DNA of 64,000 bases from Sulfurimonas sp. hsl 1-7. Lineage in GTDB: Bacteria; Campylobacterota; Campylobacteria; Campylobacterales; Sulfurimonadaceae. The notes below the pieces were generated by a model. It ran no database searches. It was not told where the DNA came from and saw only the letters and a program-made list of their open reading frames with translations. Positions 9,321 through 19,236 of this stretch are shown piece after piece. The number at the start of each line of letters is the position of its first letter. Position 1 is the first letter of the stretch. The DNA lies in contig NZ_JAUIRR010000004.1 of assembly GCF_030577135.1 (NCBI RefSeq), positions 137,693-201,692 of the forward strand. The letters are read 5' to 3'. The position numbers and the translations under genes were made by a program.

Positions 9321-11222
9321 ATGAAAAAGTTAGAAGAAATAAGTATTGCTAGAAATAAAAAAATAAATAAAATTGAGAAGATCAAAGAGTTAAAAACTCC
9401 TAATGAAGCTTATGAACAGTTAGAATACTACGCTCAAAACGGTTATGATTCAATCCCTGATGAAGATAAAAAATACTTTTTAAAATGTTTTGGTATTTTC
9501 GATAAAGACGGACTTACCCCTAAGCAGTTTATGATGCGTGTTCGTGTGCCGGGAGGTCACCTCACTGCTAAGCAAGCCGAGACAATCGGAAATGTTGCGA
9601 AAAAATACGCTCAAGACTACATAGACATCACAACACGTGCACAGATCGAATTACGTTATCTCGATATTGAAAATATCCCTACCCTTTTATCAGAGCTAAA
9701 GACAGTTGGTATAGATGCATACCAAACAGGAGTAGATAATTTTAGAAATATTGTAAACGATCCGCTTGATAAATACGCATTTGACAACATCTTACCATCA
9801 CAAGAGCTCCTTACAAAGATTCAAAGTATCTTCTTACACGATCCCCAATGGATTGGAGCATTACCAAGAAAGTTTAATACTTCGATCTCAGGCTCAATAT
9901 CAAACCGCTGTAATGTGTATGGACATGACTGCTGTTTTGTACTGGCTCAAAAAGATGGTGTGTACGGATACAATATGTATCTTGGCGGTAAAGTTGGAGA
10001 AGTGGCAAAAAATGCCGACATCTTTTTGAAAAATGAGGATGAAGTTTTAAAAGCGTATGGCTCAATCATTGATCTTTTTAAACGCTTCGGTTTTCGTGAC
10101 AATAGAAACAAAAATCGTCTTCACTATTTGATACAAGAGGTTGGAATGGAAGAACTATCATCAGCTATCCGTGAAAATGCAGGAATTGATTTTTCTACTG
10201 CAGGGGAGAGTTTAACGACACTTGACTTTAGTGATGCCGATCACGGAAAAGTACAGCTTAAAGACAGTAGTTTTGGTTTACATGTAGTTGTACCTTCAGG
10301 AATATTTAGCGGCTCTTCACTTATTGAGGCTGCGCAGATTGCAAAAACTTACGGGAACTCAGAACTTCGTTTTTCAGTAGAGCAAAATCTCTATATTTTA
10401 GGTGTTAAAGATGTTGATACTGCACTTGCACAACCATTTTTTAAAGAATATAAGAACGTCAATACACCTTACTTTAATAACCTTATAGCCTGCGCAGGTA
10501 CAAAACACTGCTCTTTTGGCGTGATAGAGAATAAAGAAGATGCAAAAAACATGGCTGAATACCTCAGCAAACAAGTACCGCTTAAAGATGCAAGGGTACG
10601 CTTTTACTGGTCTGCGTGTGTTAAAGGGTGTGGACTTCATGGACTCGGTGACATCGGTTTTGAAGGATGTAAAGCAAAACTTGACGGCAATACTGTTGAC
10701 GGTGTACATATCAGCATCGGGGGAAAACTGGTTAGTGAAGGTTTAGAGGGTTATACCGTCATCAAATCGGCACCGCTTGTTTATGCACCTTACTTTGTAG
10801 AGACATTGATGTTGGAGTTTAAAAAACTCAGATTGCCAAAAGAGAGTTTTGAAAAATTTCATGATCGCATCTTAACTCAATACAGTTCTGCATATATCGG
10901 ATTTGTTATGCAGCTTAAAGCGTATCTTCGATCGAAGAACATCTCGATAGAATTTGATATCAATAAAATATCAGGTACCGGAAAAAACGAGGAGTTTGAG
11001 ATCTTTGAACTTGGACGAAAACTCTACTACCAGTCTTTTAAAGAGGAGGCATATTCAGCATATGAGCGTTTTACAAATGAGAATCCGAGAGAACTGCTTC
11101 AAGAACTCTCTCAAAAAGAGATAGATACAAACCTTGCAACTATGATAGAGTCGATGATCGGCAATCAAACACGTGCAAAAGTATTTTCAGAACTTACAAG
11201 ATATATAGCTTTAAGTGCTTAA
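9321..11222 (+). CDS. nirA: Ferredoxin-type siroheme nitrite (sulfite) reductase
   Basis: A 633-residue reductase with two half-repeats. The siroheme/[4Fe-4S] ligands are C391-x5-C397 (CAGTKHC) and C433-x3-C437 (CVKGC). The substrate-side basic segment PGGHLTAKQAETIGNVAKKY is present. Nitrite rather than sulfite reduction is inferred from the neighbouring narK and nitrate reductase genes. The protein is about 100 residues longer than common NirA proteins; the extra C-terminal part after about residue 530 is charged and helical and does not look like a known redox domain to me. No NAD(P)H flavoprotein domain is present, so ferredoxin is the probable donor. It is co-transcribed with cysG (2-bp gap). 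Confidence 0.9.
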   Translation: MKKLEEISIARNKKINKIEKIKELKTPNEAYEQLEYYAQNGYDSIPDEDKKYFLKCFGIFDKDGLTPKQFMMRVRVPGGHLTAKQAETIGNVAKKYAQDYIDITTRAQIELRYLDIENIPTLLSELKTVGIDAYQTGVDNFRNIVNDPLDKYAFDNILPSQELLTKIQSIFLHDPQWIGALPRKFNTSISGSISNRCNVYGHDCCFVLAQKDGVYGYNMYLGGKVGEVAKNADIFLKNEDEVLKAYGSIIDLFKRFGFRDNRNKNRLHYLIQEVGMEELSSAIRENAGIDFSTAGESLTTLDFSDADHGKVQLKDSSFGLHVVVPSGIFSGSSLIEAAQIAKTYGNSELRFSVEQNLYILGVKDVDTALAQPFFKEYKNVNTPYFNNLIACAGTKHCSFGVIENKEDAKNMAEYLSKQVPLKDARVRFYWSACVKGCGLHGLGDIGFEGCKAKLDGNTVDGVHISIGGKLVSEGLEGYTVIKSAPLVYAPYFVETLMLEFKKLRLPKESFEKFHDRILTQYSSAYIGFVMQLKAYLRSKNISIEFDINKISGTGKNEEFEIFELGRKLYYQSFKEEAYSAYERFTNENPRELLQELSQKEIDTNLATMIESMIGNQTRAKVFSELTRYIALSA

Positions 11223-11243
11223 ATGGGATTTCTCCATTTAAGC
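11217..11243. terminator. Bidirectional terminator between nirA and nitrate reductase
   Basis: GCTTAAATGG, a 7-nt loop, then CCATTTAAGC: a perfect 10-bp inverted repeat filling the 20-bp gap between the convergent genes and overlapping the nirA stop. AT-rich flanks make it usable from both sides. Confidence 0.6.
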
Positions 11244-13222
11244 TAAATCTTCACAATTTTAACAGCTGCATGATTATAGTCAGGTTCTAATGATTCCGGA
11301 TCATACAGATCATTTGTCAGATAGTTAATATCTCTATTACTTAATGGAATAAAAATATTCTTTTCATGTATATTCTCCGTTACCAAAGCAGTAGTAATAA
11401 TCTCTCCGCGTTTTGAGATAACTTTTATTTGCTCACCATCTTTTATTCCTAATACATCTGCATCATTTGGGTGAATTTCACAAAAATCCAAAGGTTTATA
11501 CTTTAATAAAGTTCGGGGTAAATTTGTTTTCGTTCCACTGTGCCACTGATCCCTTGTACGACCCGTCAATAAAATAAACGGATACTCTAACGATGTTTTT
11601 TCACTTAAGAGTTTATTTTCTACAAAGAACAGATTCCCTTTCTTATCGGGAGTTAGGAATTCTTTAATATTTTCTCCCCAAACAAACGGCATCATACCGA
11701 TCTTGTCATAATCTGCATCGGCGATATCCATGTAAGGATTGAGTTTTGTCATTGCTTGGTACTCTTGAAATATCTCTTTTGAGTTTTGGTAATTAAATGC
11801 TTCTTTATATCCGAGTTCCTGTCCTATAAGCTGGAAAATTTCCCAGTCAAGTTTTGCATCAATCGACTGCCGTGTTAAACGTTCCTGTTTTGTAATAGTA
11901 CGATCGAGATTTGTCTGAGTCCCCTCTTTTTCACCCCATGGAGCTGCAGGGAGTTTTATGTGGGCAAACTTTGAAGTCTCCGAATTTTCATATGCATTTA
12001 TTTCAACCACTAACGGAATCTTCTTGATCAATTCCTCCATCTTATTTCTGTTTGGCAAATGATAAATCGGATCGGTATGACACACAATAAGTACATCCAG
12101 ATCTGATTCTAACATTTGTGTTGCAGTTAGTCCTTTTTCCTGAGCCACATTGTCACTCTTCCAAAATTCAGACACTTTTTTAACACTCTCTTCATCAAAT
12201 CCAAGGTGAACTGCCAACATCGTAGCGAGTCCGCCAACTTCCCTACCACCCATAGCATTTGGCTGACCTGTCAAACTAAGCGGGCCATTCCCTTTTTTGA
12301 AAATTTTTCCGGTTAAAAGATGAGTATTTATAAGTGCTAAGTTTTTATCTACACCCTGGACAGACTGATTAAGTCCCATTGTCCATGCTGTTATAATATT
12401 TTCACTTTCTTTATAAAGTTGAAAAAACTTTTCAAACTGCTCTTTTGAAAGTCCTGTACGTTTTAACATCTTTGTTACAGGAAGTCTTTTAAACTTGTTT
12501 TTTAGAAGTTCAAAATTATTTACATGATTTTCAACAAACTCTTTATTATATAGCTCCTCATCTATCAAACGTTTTGACAAAAGGTTAAAAAAGTCTATAT
12601 CGCTTCCCGGTTTAATAGGTAAATAAAGGTCGGCACTTTTTGCAGTTTCAGTAAAACGAGGATCTATAACAACAACTTTAAGTCCATTTTTAATCGCTTT
12701 TTTTATTTTATTATGAAATACGACATGAGCTTCTGCAGTATTTGCACCGGTCAATATTAAAAGGTTCGCACTGTAAATATCATTCATTCTCAAAGGTACA
12801 AAATCAGCACCTATACTTTTTTTATATCCAACTACGGCACTCGCCATACATGTACGACTGTTTGTATCGACGTTAGCTGTACCAATAAAGCCTTTTCCAA
12901 GTTTGTTGGCAACATAATAGTCTTCTGTTAAAAGCTGCCCTGAAAGATAGAAACCGATTTTATCTTTTGTCGTAGCCTTTATCTTGTTGGCAATATGAGT
13001 GATCGCATCATCCCATTTACAAAGTTCAAAGTCGTTTTCAATATTTTCTCGTATAAAAGGTCTTAGCAATCGCGTGTCTGTTTGAATGCTAATGAGTTCA
13101 GACACCCCTTTTGAACAAACTTTTCCATCATTTATAGGATAGGTTATATCTCCAATTAAATTCTTTTCATCATATTCTAAACCGCATCCAACACCACAAT
13201 ATCCACATACAGACTTAATCAT
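11243..13222 (-). CDS. nasA: Assimilatory nitrate reductase, molybdopterin subunit
   Basis: A 659-residue molybdopterin oxidoreductase. The N-terminal [4Fe-4S] site is C6-x2-C9-x3-C13...C36 (CGYCGVGC, then VCSKG). Family motifs follow: SRTCMASAVVGYKKSIGAD, GANTAEAHVVFHNKIKKA, GPLSLTGQPNAMGGREVGG and the C-terminal molybdopterin-dinucleotide domain with LLTGRTRDQWHSGTKT. There is no twin-arginine signal, so it is cytoplasmic, as expected for nitrate assimilation. It is nearer in size to ferredoxin-dependent NarB than to NADH-linked NasA, and no electron-transfer subunit lies nearby. It reduces nitrate to nitrite, which NirA then takes to ammonium. It has its own promoter region on the opposite strand, with a copy of the 15-bp motif. 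Confidence 0.92.
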   Translation of the reverse strand: MIKSVCGYCGVGCGLEYDEKNLIGDITYPINDGKVCSKGVSELISIQTDTRLLRPFIRENIENDFELCKWDDAITHIANKIKATTKDKIGFYLSGQLLTEDYYVANKLGKGFIGTANVDTNSRTCMASAVVGYKKSIGADFVPLRMNDIYSANLLILTGANTAEAHVVFHNKIKKAIKNGLKVVVIDPRFTETAKSADLYLPIKPGSDIDFFNLLSKRLIDEELYNKEFVENHVNNFELLKNKFKRLPVTKMLKRTGLSKEQFEKFFQLYKESENIITAWTMGLNQSVQGVDKNLALINTHLLTGKIFKKGNGPLSLTGQPNAMGGREVGGLATMLAVHLGFDEESVKKVSEFWKSDNVAQEKGLTATQMLESDLDVLIVCHTDPIYHLPNRNKMEELIKKIPLVVEINAYENSETSKFAHIKLPAAPWGEKEGTQTNLDRTITKQERLTRQSIDAKLDWEIFQLIGQELGYKEAFNYQNSKEIFQEYQAMTKLNPYMDIADADYDKIGMMPFVWGENIKEFLTPDKKGNLFFVENKLLSEKTSLEYPFILLTGRTRDQWHSGTKTNLPRTLLKYKPLDFCEIHPNDADVLGIKDGEQIKVISKRGEIITTALVTENIHEKNIFIPLSNRDINYLTNDLYDPESLEPDYNHAAVKIVKI

Positions 13223-13272
13223 AAAATACCTTTTTCAAGCTTTTTCAATATTTATAGGCATTATAACAATAT

Positions 13273-13287
13273 TTAATGTATTTTTAA
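13273..13287. promoter_or_regulatory. 15-bp motif upstream of nitrate reductase
   Basis: TTAATGTATTTTTAA on the plus strand (TTAAAAATACATTAA in the gene's direction) matches the narK/cysG motif at 12 of 15 positions, all differences falling in the three-base centre. It lies 51-65 bp upstream of the nitrate reductase start, in the same orientation relative to its gene as the cysG copy. Confidence 0.4.
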
Positions 13288-13401
13288 GAGTATTAGTGGT
13301 GTTTTTTTCATCAATTGATATTATACAAAGGATATATATTATATTTTTATGTAAAAAAAAGAATTAAATATTAAAAAAATAATATTTTGAAATACTTGCT
13401 G

Positions 13402-14397
13402 CTAATTAAACTGCCAGGATAAATTTATTCTGGCAAAACTTGTCGATGTAGGGTTTGCAACAGTCGATCTAGATGGAAAGAAATCTAATGATGCTGTAAA
13501 GTTTTTGAGATAGATAGTTGCTCCGGCATTCAATACCGGCAATATATTTGGTCTGTCAAAACTGTATCCGAGACGCTTACTCTCTTCATAAAGATATAAA
13601 TATCCTACGAAATTCAGATGAACTCCCCCGTGAACATCCCAGCCAAAAGAACTGTTTTTATGCTCAAGTTCAACCATATCACTTTTTGAACCACTTAACA
13701 ATCCGCTTGAACTTTTAAAATTCAAGGGCATATTCTCTCCATATCGTACTGAGCTGCCTACTCCCGCTCCACAATAAAAACTCCCGACATCGGCATAATA
13801 GCTATTAAACCATTCAAAACGTTTTGAATCTCCAAAGTTTCCTGTATACTGTTTGATCCCGTGTACGTACTCCAGCTGCATAATGATTCTTGTGCCGATT
13901 TGATTGTCCCACCCTTTTGGATCGATCGAACCTGTGATCTTGTGAACAGTTTTTTGTAACTGCTCCGCTCCTGAATTCGGTCCTGCTACTCCTATTGTAA
14001 AACGGTATTCATCAAAATCATCACTATCCCATGATAAAAGTGAAAAAGCACTGCTTAATGTCCCCATATATGGTACATCATCATATATCGCATCTGTTCT
14101 TTCAAGATTATTTGGAGTGATCATCATCCCTTGTACACTAATACTTCCTGCACGTTTACGCTCAGAAAAAGAGACACCGACAAGCTCTACAATGCTGCTC
14201 AAAGATTGTATGTAGTTTTGAGTAAAGCTATCGTTTAACTCACCACTATAGCCCTCACTAATCCAACCAAACTGTACACCGCTTGTATAATGATCATCCG
14301 AATTAAAAGGTAAATCATTATCATGTAAAATATATAAACTATCGCCATATAACGGCAAACAAATCATCAAACTAAAAAATAAAAACTTTTGTATCAC
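13402..14397 (-). CDS. LpxR-family lipid A 3'-O-deacylase-like outer-membrane protein
   Basis: A 331-residue protein with a signal peptide (about residues 1-18) and then LHDNDLPFNSDDHYTSG, which matches the LpxR/DUF2219 N-terminal pattern with the catalytic Asn-Asp and Thr region. Further on, KTVHKITGS...PKGWDNQ holds the conserved catalytic His region. The rest is beta-barrel-like and ends NLSWQFN. LpxR enzymes remove the 3' acyloxyacyl chain from lipid A in the outer membrane. The start is GTG, its G shared with the TAG stop of the upstream permease gene, so it is translationally coupled to the exporter operon. Barrel family is confident; activity is inferred. Confidence 0.78.
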   Translation of the reverse strand: MIQKFLFFSLMICLPLYGDSLYILHDNDLPFNSDDHYTSGVQFGWISEGYSGELNDSFTQNYIQSLSSIVELVGVSFSERKRAGSISVQGMMITPNNLERTDAIYDDVPYMGTLSSAFSLLSWDSDDFDEYRFTIGVAGPNSGAEQLQKTVHKITGSIDPKGWDNQIGTRIIMQLEYVHGIKQYTGNFGDSKRFEWFNSYYADVGSFYCGAGVGSSVRYGENMPLNFKSSSGLLSGSKSDMVELEHKNSSFGWDVHGGVHLNFVGYLYLYEESKRLGYSFDRPNILPVLNAGATIYLKNFTASLDFFPSRSTVANPTSTSFARINLSWQFN

Positions 14398-15521
14398 TAT
14401 TCGCTCGCTAAACTTTTACGAAAAATTGCCAAAGAGATAAGGAAAAACAGCATACCGATAGCAACAATAGCTAAAAGTTCAGTCCATACAACATCGATCC
14501 CTGCTCCTCGGTATAAAACAGCTTGAGCCATACTTACAAAATGACTTGTAGGCATTAAAAGCATCACATCTTGAATCCCTTCAGGCATACTGTCAAAAGG
14601 GGTAACGCTTCCTGAGAGTACTTGCAGCGGTAAGATTGTCAAAATAACAATGAGTCCAAGCTGCGGCATTGTTCTAGCAACAGTCCCCATAAAGATCCCC
14701 ATTGAGGTAGTAGCAAAAAGCATCAGTAAGGCACCAAATAAAAATAGCCATTCAGACCCTATAATAGGAACTGCCAATATCCATTTAATGAGAAAAAATA
14801 AAGAAAGCGCTGATGACACAACAACTACCAGCCCCATAGACCATACTTTAGAAAGCATTATCTCTGTAGCACTAAGTGGCATAACCAATAGGTGTTCGAG
14901 TGTTCCATGCTCTCGTTCACGGATTAGTGCCGCACCTGAGAGTATGATTGAAAGCATTGAGATCTGCTCAATTAGTTTCATTACACTTCCAAACCACAGA
15001 CTATCGAGTGTAGGATTGAACTTTATTCTCGTTACCAAGTTGATCGGCAATGATGCACTTGTTTTGTAACCGTTTAAAAAGATATTGAGTTCATCATTGA
15101 TCATCTGTTGAATATACCCGGCTCCGATTCCCGCCTGAGACATCCGTGTCGCATCAATATTGACTTGCACAGTCGGGTGTTTCCCCTGTAAAAGCTCTTT
15201 TTCAAAAGATGGCGGAATAGTTATAACAAAAGTATAAATCCCCTCATCCATATTTTTATCGATCTCATCAGCATCTATAACGTCAGGAGAGAGGAATTCA
15301 GGTTCATGAAAAGCTTTCATCAAACGTGCTGAAAGGGGTGAACGATCTTCATCTACAAAGGCGATGGGCACTTTATTTAACTCTGAACTTGCAGAGGTTG
15401 CACCTATGTAAATACCTAGAGAAAATGAATATATGATCAAAAACAGCATAACTTTATCCTGCCAAAGACTTTGAAGTTCTTTGAGACCTAAATACCATAT
15501 GTTTAATAGCCTTTTTTTCAT
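14397..15521 (-). CDS. ABC-2 type permease, YhhJ/YbhR-like
   Basis: A 374-residue ABC-2 permease. One N-terminal membrane segment (about residues 20-42) is followed by a large periplasmic domain (to ~175) and then five membrane segments. The conserved ABC-2 pattern REREHGTLEHLLVMPLSATEIMLSK is present between helices. It matches E. coli YhhJ in length (375) and in gene order. It overlaps the RbbA gene by one base (TAATG). With RbbA and the HlyD protein it would form an inner-membrane exporter whose substrate is unknown. Confidence 0.88.
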   Translation of the reverse strand: MKKRLLNIWYLGLKELQSLWQDKVMLFLIIYSFSLGIYIGATSASSELNKVPIAFVDEDRSPLSARLMKAFHEPEFLSPDVIDADEIDKNMDEGIYTFVITIPPSFEKELLQGKHPTVQVNIDATRMSQAGIGAGYIQQMINDELNIFLNGYKTSASLPINLVTRIKFNPTLDSLWFGSVMKLIEQISMLSIILSGAALIREREHGTLEHLLVMPLSATEIMLSKVWSMGLVVVVSSALSLFFLIKWILAVPIIGSEWLFLFGALLMLFATTSMGIFMGTVARTMPQLGLIVILTILPLQVLSGSVTPFDSMPEGIQDVMLLMPTSHFVSMAQAVLYRGAGIDVVWTELLAIVAIGMLFFLISLAIFRKSLASE

Positions 15522-18241
15522 TACTGTTCCTGTTTTTTCAGTGCTAATGCGCTAAGCAGCGTAATTACAATCACGGCTGCAGTTAATCCCATCAAGTCAT
15601 GGGTTAAATCTTTGAACTCCAAGGCCTTACTAAAAACACCCCGACTGATATTAATAAAAAATGTTGCCGGGAATATCTCCCCGATAAAAGCCCCTACCCC
15701 TTCTAAGGAACTCACGGGGTCTTTTAATCCTGAAAAACTGATTGTCGGTAAAAGCGTAAGTATGGCTGTCCCGGCAATCGCTGCAATCTGTGTTCTGGCA
15801 AAAGCCGATATTAACAGTCCCATCCCCGTTGTAGTGGTAACAAAAAGCAGTGCTCCAACAATAAGAGTTGTCAAGCTCCCTTTTAGCGGCACTCCAAAAA
15901 GAAATATTGCAAAAAGAATCAGTCCTAAAAAACCTATCATACTGATCACGATATACGGAAGCTGCTTCCCGAGTAAAAACTCAAAGCGGGTCACAGGAGT
16001 TGCATAGAAGTTAGTAATGGAGCCGAGCTCTTTTTCACGTACAATACTCAGTGCCATTAAAATAGAAGGTATAAAAACCAGTAACATCGGAATTACAGCA
16101 GGAACCATTGCATAGATACTTTTAAAGTCTTGGTTATAACGGTAACGCATTTCGATATTTGCAGCAGACAAACTTGGAGTATATCCTAAAGTTTGACGAG
16201 CTAATGAAAGTATATAGTTATAATGCATCCCGCTTATATACCCTTTAATAGTCTCTGCCCTAAAAGGCATAGCTCCATCGATCCATACACCGATCTCAAC
16301 ATCTCGTCCCTGTTTCAAATTACGCCCAAAACCGGGCGGTATCTCAAGGGCAACGGCAATCTTTCCACTTCGCATCCGGTCTTCGAGTTCATCTTGGGAA
16401 TAGATAGGGGATTGTTCGAGAAAATATCTGGATCCTGAAAGGTTTTGAATATAGTCACGGCTTTGAGGTGTGCGATCTTGATCGAGCACTGCAAAACGCA
16501 GATCCTCTACATCCATTGTGATCCCGTATCCCAAAGTGAGCATAAGCAAAATCGTACCTAATGAAGCGAACATAAGGCGTATCGGATCACGCAAAAGTTC
16601 TAGTGTTTCACGATAGCTGTAACCAAAAAGACGCAGCGGGCTAAAAAAACGGTTCGGTTGTTTTGACTGTTCAAACTCTACCACTTCAGCTTCACTCTCT
16701 TTTTGTCCCTTAACTCCGCTTGCTTCTTCCAAATACTCAATAAATGCTTCTTCAAGTGTTTCTTTATTTCGTTGTTTTGTTAGTGCTTCAGGTGTATCAC
16801 TTGCAAGTACACGCCCCTCATGCATCAGAGATATTCTGTCACAGCGCTCACCCTCATTCATAAAGTGAGTTGAGACAAATATAGTTACACCGTCATTACG
16901 AGAGAGGTCTATCAGCAGCTCCCAGAAACGATCCCTAGATATCGGGTCAACTCCGGAAGTCGGTTCGTCAAGTATAAGCATTTTAGGATGGTGTACAACC
17001 GCTACGGCTAAAGAGAGGCGCTGGCGGATTCCTAAAGGAAGATCAGCTGTTAAAGAGTCTTTGTAATGCTCTAAATCAAAACGCTCTATCATCTCATCAA
17101 TACGCTTTTTAATCTTCTCTTTTGGAATGTGAAACAATCGTGCATGGAGCATAAGGTTTTGGAGTACTGTCAGCTCGCTATAAAGAGAAAAAGATTGTGT
17201 CATATAGCCTACTTGATTTCTCGTAGCCATATCCTGAGCATCTGTCGGTTGTTCAAATAACCATGATTCTCCACTTGAAGGGGTTAACAGTCCCGTTAAC
17301 ATCTTCATTGTCGTTGTCTTCCCGCAACCGTTGGAACCTAAAAATCCAAAAATTTCACCGCGTTCAATAGAGAAGCTTACATCATTAACGGCGGTAAAGT
17401 CGCCAAAACGCATGGTCAAACCTTTGGCAACGATAGCTTTAGTTTCATCTTCTTGAACTTTTCGTGGAGGAATTTGTAAAAGTTCATGCCCTTGTCGTTT
17501 TGCTTCAGGAAGTAAAGCGATAAATGCTTCATCAAGATTAGTAGTTTTCGTTTGTAAGAGAAGTTCTTTAGGTGTTCCCGTAGAGAGAATTTTACCCTCA
17601 TCCATCGCAACAAGCCAGTCAAAGCGCTCAGCCTCTTCCATATAAGCCGTTGCAATAATGACACTCATCCCTTCACGTCTTTTTCGAATTCTCTCAACAA
17701 GCTCCCAAAACTGACGTCTGGAGAGTGGGTCTACACCCGTTGTCGGCTCATCAAGTATTAAAAGTTCCGGATCGTGAATCAGGGCACAACAAAGTCCCAG
17801 TTTTTGTTTCATCCCTCCAGATAATTTTCCTGCCGGACGATCTCTAAAGGGAGTCAGCCCCGTACTGGCTAATAGTTCTGTGATTCTAGCTTTTCTCTCA
17901 GCCTTGCTTTGACCAAACAGACGGCCGAAAAAATCGATGTTCTCTTCAACTGAAAGTGACATATAAAGGTTTTTGCCTAAACCTTGAGGCATAAATGCAA
18001 TGCGTGGCCCTATAGCATTTCTGTCATTTTGCAAATCAATATTATAATCAAGTACTTCGATAGAACCTTCTTGGAGTTTACGCACACCTGAGACCAATGC
18101 AAGCATACTTGATTTCCCCACACCATCAGGGCCTATAAACCCGACCATACATCCTGATGGGATATCTAAACTTACATTATCTACCGCAACTGTGCTGCCA
18201 TAGTGATGAGAAAGGTTTTCTATATGGACAACAGGTTTCAT
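15521..18241 (-). CDS. rbbA: RbbA-like ABC exporter: two ATPase domains fused to permease
   Basis: A 906-residue protein, close to E. coli RbbA (911). ATPase 1 (about residues 5-235) has Walker [10 protein letters not shown], signature LSGGMKQKL and Walker [14 protein letters not shown]; its H-loop reads ATAYM, without the usual His. ATPase 2 (about 270-500) has GSNGCGKTT, a degenerate signature [21 protein letters not shown] and an intact STHFM. The last ~370 residues are an ABC-2 permease with a periplasmic loop and [16 protein letters not shown]. coli RbbA was described as ribosome-associated, but the architecture and neighbours here indicate an exporter. Its start overlaps the HlyD stop (ATGA). 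Confidence 0.92.
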   Translation of the reverse strand: MKPVVHIENLSHHYGSTVAVDNVSLDIPSGCMVGFIGPDGVGKSSMLALVSGVRKLQEGSIEVLDYNIDLQNDRNAIGPRIAFMPQGLGKNLYMSLSVEENIDFFGRLFGQSKAERKARITELLASTGLTPFRDRPAGKLSGGMKQKLGLCCALIHDPELLILDEPTTGVDPLSRRQFWELVERIRKRREGMSVIIATAYMEEAERFDWLVAMDEGKILSTGTPKELLLQTKTTNLDEAFIALLPEAKRQGHELLQIPPRKVQEDETKAIVAKGLTMRFGDFTAVNDVSFSIERGEIFGFLGSNGCGKTTTMKMLTGLLTPSSGESWLFEQPTDAQDMATRNQVGYMTQSFSLYSELTVLQNLMLHARLFHIPKEKIKKRIDEMIERFDLEHYKDSLTADLPLGIRQRLSLAVAVVHHPKMLILDEPTSGVDPISRDRFWELLIDLSRNDGVTIFVSTHFMNEGERCDRISLMHEGRVLASDTPEALTKQRNKETLEEAFIEYLEEASGVKGQKESEAEVVEFEQSKQPNRFFSPLRLFGYSYRETLELLRDPIRLMFASLGTILLMLTLGYGITMDVEDLRFAVLDQDRTPQSRDYIQNLSGSRYFLEQSPIYSQDELEDRMRSGKIAVALEIPPGFGRNLKQGRDVEIGVWIDGAMPFRAETIKGYISGMHYNYILSLARQTLGYTPSLSAANIEMRYRYNQDFKSIYAMVPAVIPMLLVFIPSILMALSIVREKELGSITNFYATPVTRFEFLLGKQLPYIVISMIGFLGLILFAIFLFGVPLKGSLTTLIVGALLFVTTTTGMGLLISAFARTQIAAIAGTAILTLLPTISFSGLKDPVSSLEGVGAFIGEIFPATFFINISRGVFSKALEFKDLTHDLMGLTAAVIVITLLSALALKKQEQ

Positions 18242-19236
18242 GGAGTAGTTTTATTATTCTCTGTCACTTGAAGATACTCAGGCCACGATGTTGAACTCTC
18301 TAAACGCACATAAGCTACACCCGGAAGACCGCTTTTGGCACTTTTAAAACCATCTTTTATAATTTTTGGATCAACCTTTACTTTTATGCGGAACATAAGT
18401 TTTGCACGCTCCTTATCAGTTTCAATCTCCTTTGGAGTAAACTGTGCCTCAGGAGAAACAAAAGATACAAAAGCGGGTATCGGCTTGTTTGGCAATGCAT
18501 CGATCATAATACGTGCTTCACTTCCAATTGCTACACGTCCTGCATCGGCAGTAGGTAGAAATATTGTCATAAATGTATCTGTTACATCTAAAAGAGTATA
18601 TAGTTTTGTACCGCTGCCTACAATCTCACCCGGTTCAACTAGTTTATATAACACCCTAGCGTTGATCGGAGCATATAAACTACACTCCTCAATATTAACC
18701 TTTATAGTCTCTACTTGCGCCTTTGCCGCTTCTATTGAAGCCTCGGCACTGATAACCTGAGCTTTTGCAGCTGCTAGAGCTGCTTTTGCACTTTTGAGTC
18801 TTGTTTCATCTTGTTGCAGCTGTACTAAAGAAATATTTTTATTTACATAGAGTAATTTTGAACGTTCTAAATTCTTTTGTGCAAGAGACAATTCGCTTTT
18901 GCGTTGAGCTACTATTGCTTTTGAATACTCTTTTTGCTGAATAGCCTGCTGCACCATCGCTTCTGTTTGTTTTAACCTTGCCTCTAACTCTTTGGTATCG
19001 AGTTTAGCCATTAACTGACCTTTTGAAACTATCTCACCCTCTTGCACCAATACATCTTTTACCCGTCCCGGATACTTCGTAGCTATATCAACTTCCGTCA
19101 TCTCAAGGCGCCCGTTTCCTGATGCAAAGGCATCACTCAGCTGATTTGAATTTAAGTTTTCCATCATGTAATATATGATGAAAGCGCCAACAACTAAAAC
19201 TCCGAAGAGAACCTTTTTTAAAACAGTTTTATTCAT
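18238..19236 (-). CDS. HlyD/YhiI-type membrane fusion protein
   Basis: A 332-residue periplasmic adaptor. One N-terminal membrane anchor (about residues 8-25) is followed by a split biotinyl-lipoyl domain ([26 protein letters not shown]... and later [22 protein letters not shown]). Between them lies a long alpha-helical hairpin rich in Ala, Lys and Gln (about 80-175). It links the RbbA/YhhJ inner-membrane exporter to the TolC-like protein encoded just upstream. It overlaps its neighbours by 4 bp on both sides (ATGA), giving tight translational coupling. Ribosome site AGGTAAAAGA. Confidence 0.92.
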   Translation of the reverse strand: MNKTVLKKVLFGVLVVGAFIIYYMMENLNSNQLSDAFASGNGRLEMTEVDIATKYPGRVKDVLVQEGEIVSKGQLMAKLDTKELEARLKQTEAMVQQAIQQKEYSKAIVAQRKSELSLAQKNLERSKLLYVNKNISLVQLQQDETRLKSAKAALAAAKAQVISAEASIEAAKAQVETIKVNIEECSLYAPINARVLYKLVEPGEIVGSGTKLYTLLDVTDTFMTIFLPTADAGRVAIGSEARIMIDALPNKPIPAFVSFVSPEAQFTPKEIETDKERAKLMFRIKVKVDPKIIKDGFKSAKSGLPGVAYVRLESSTSWPEYLQVTENNKTTP

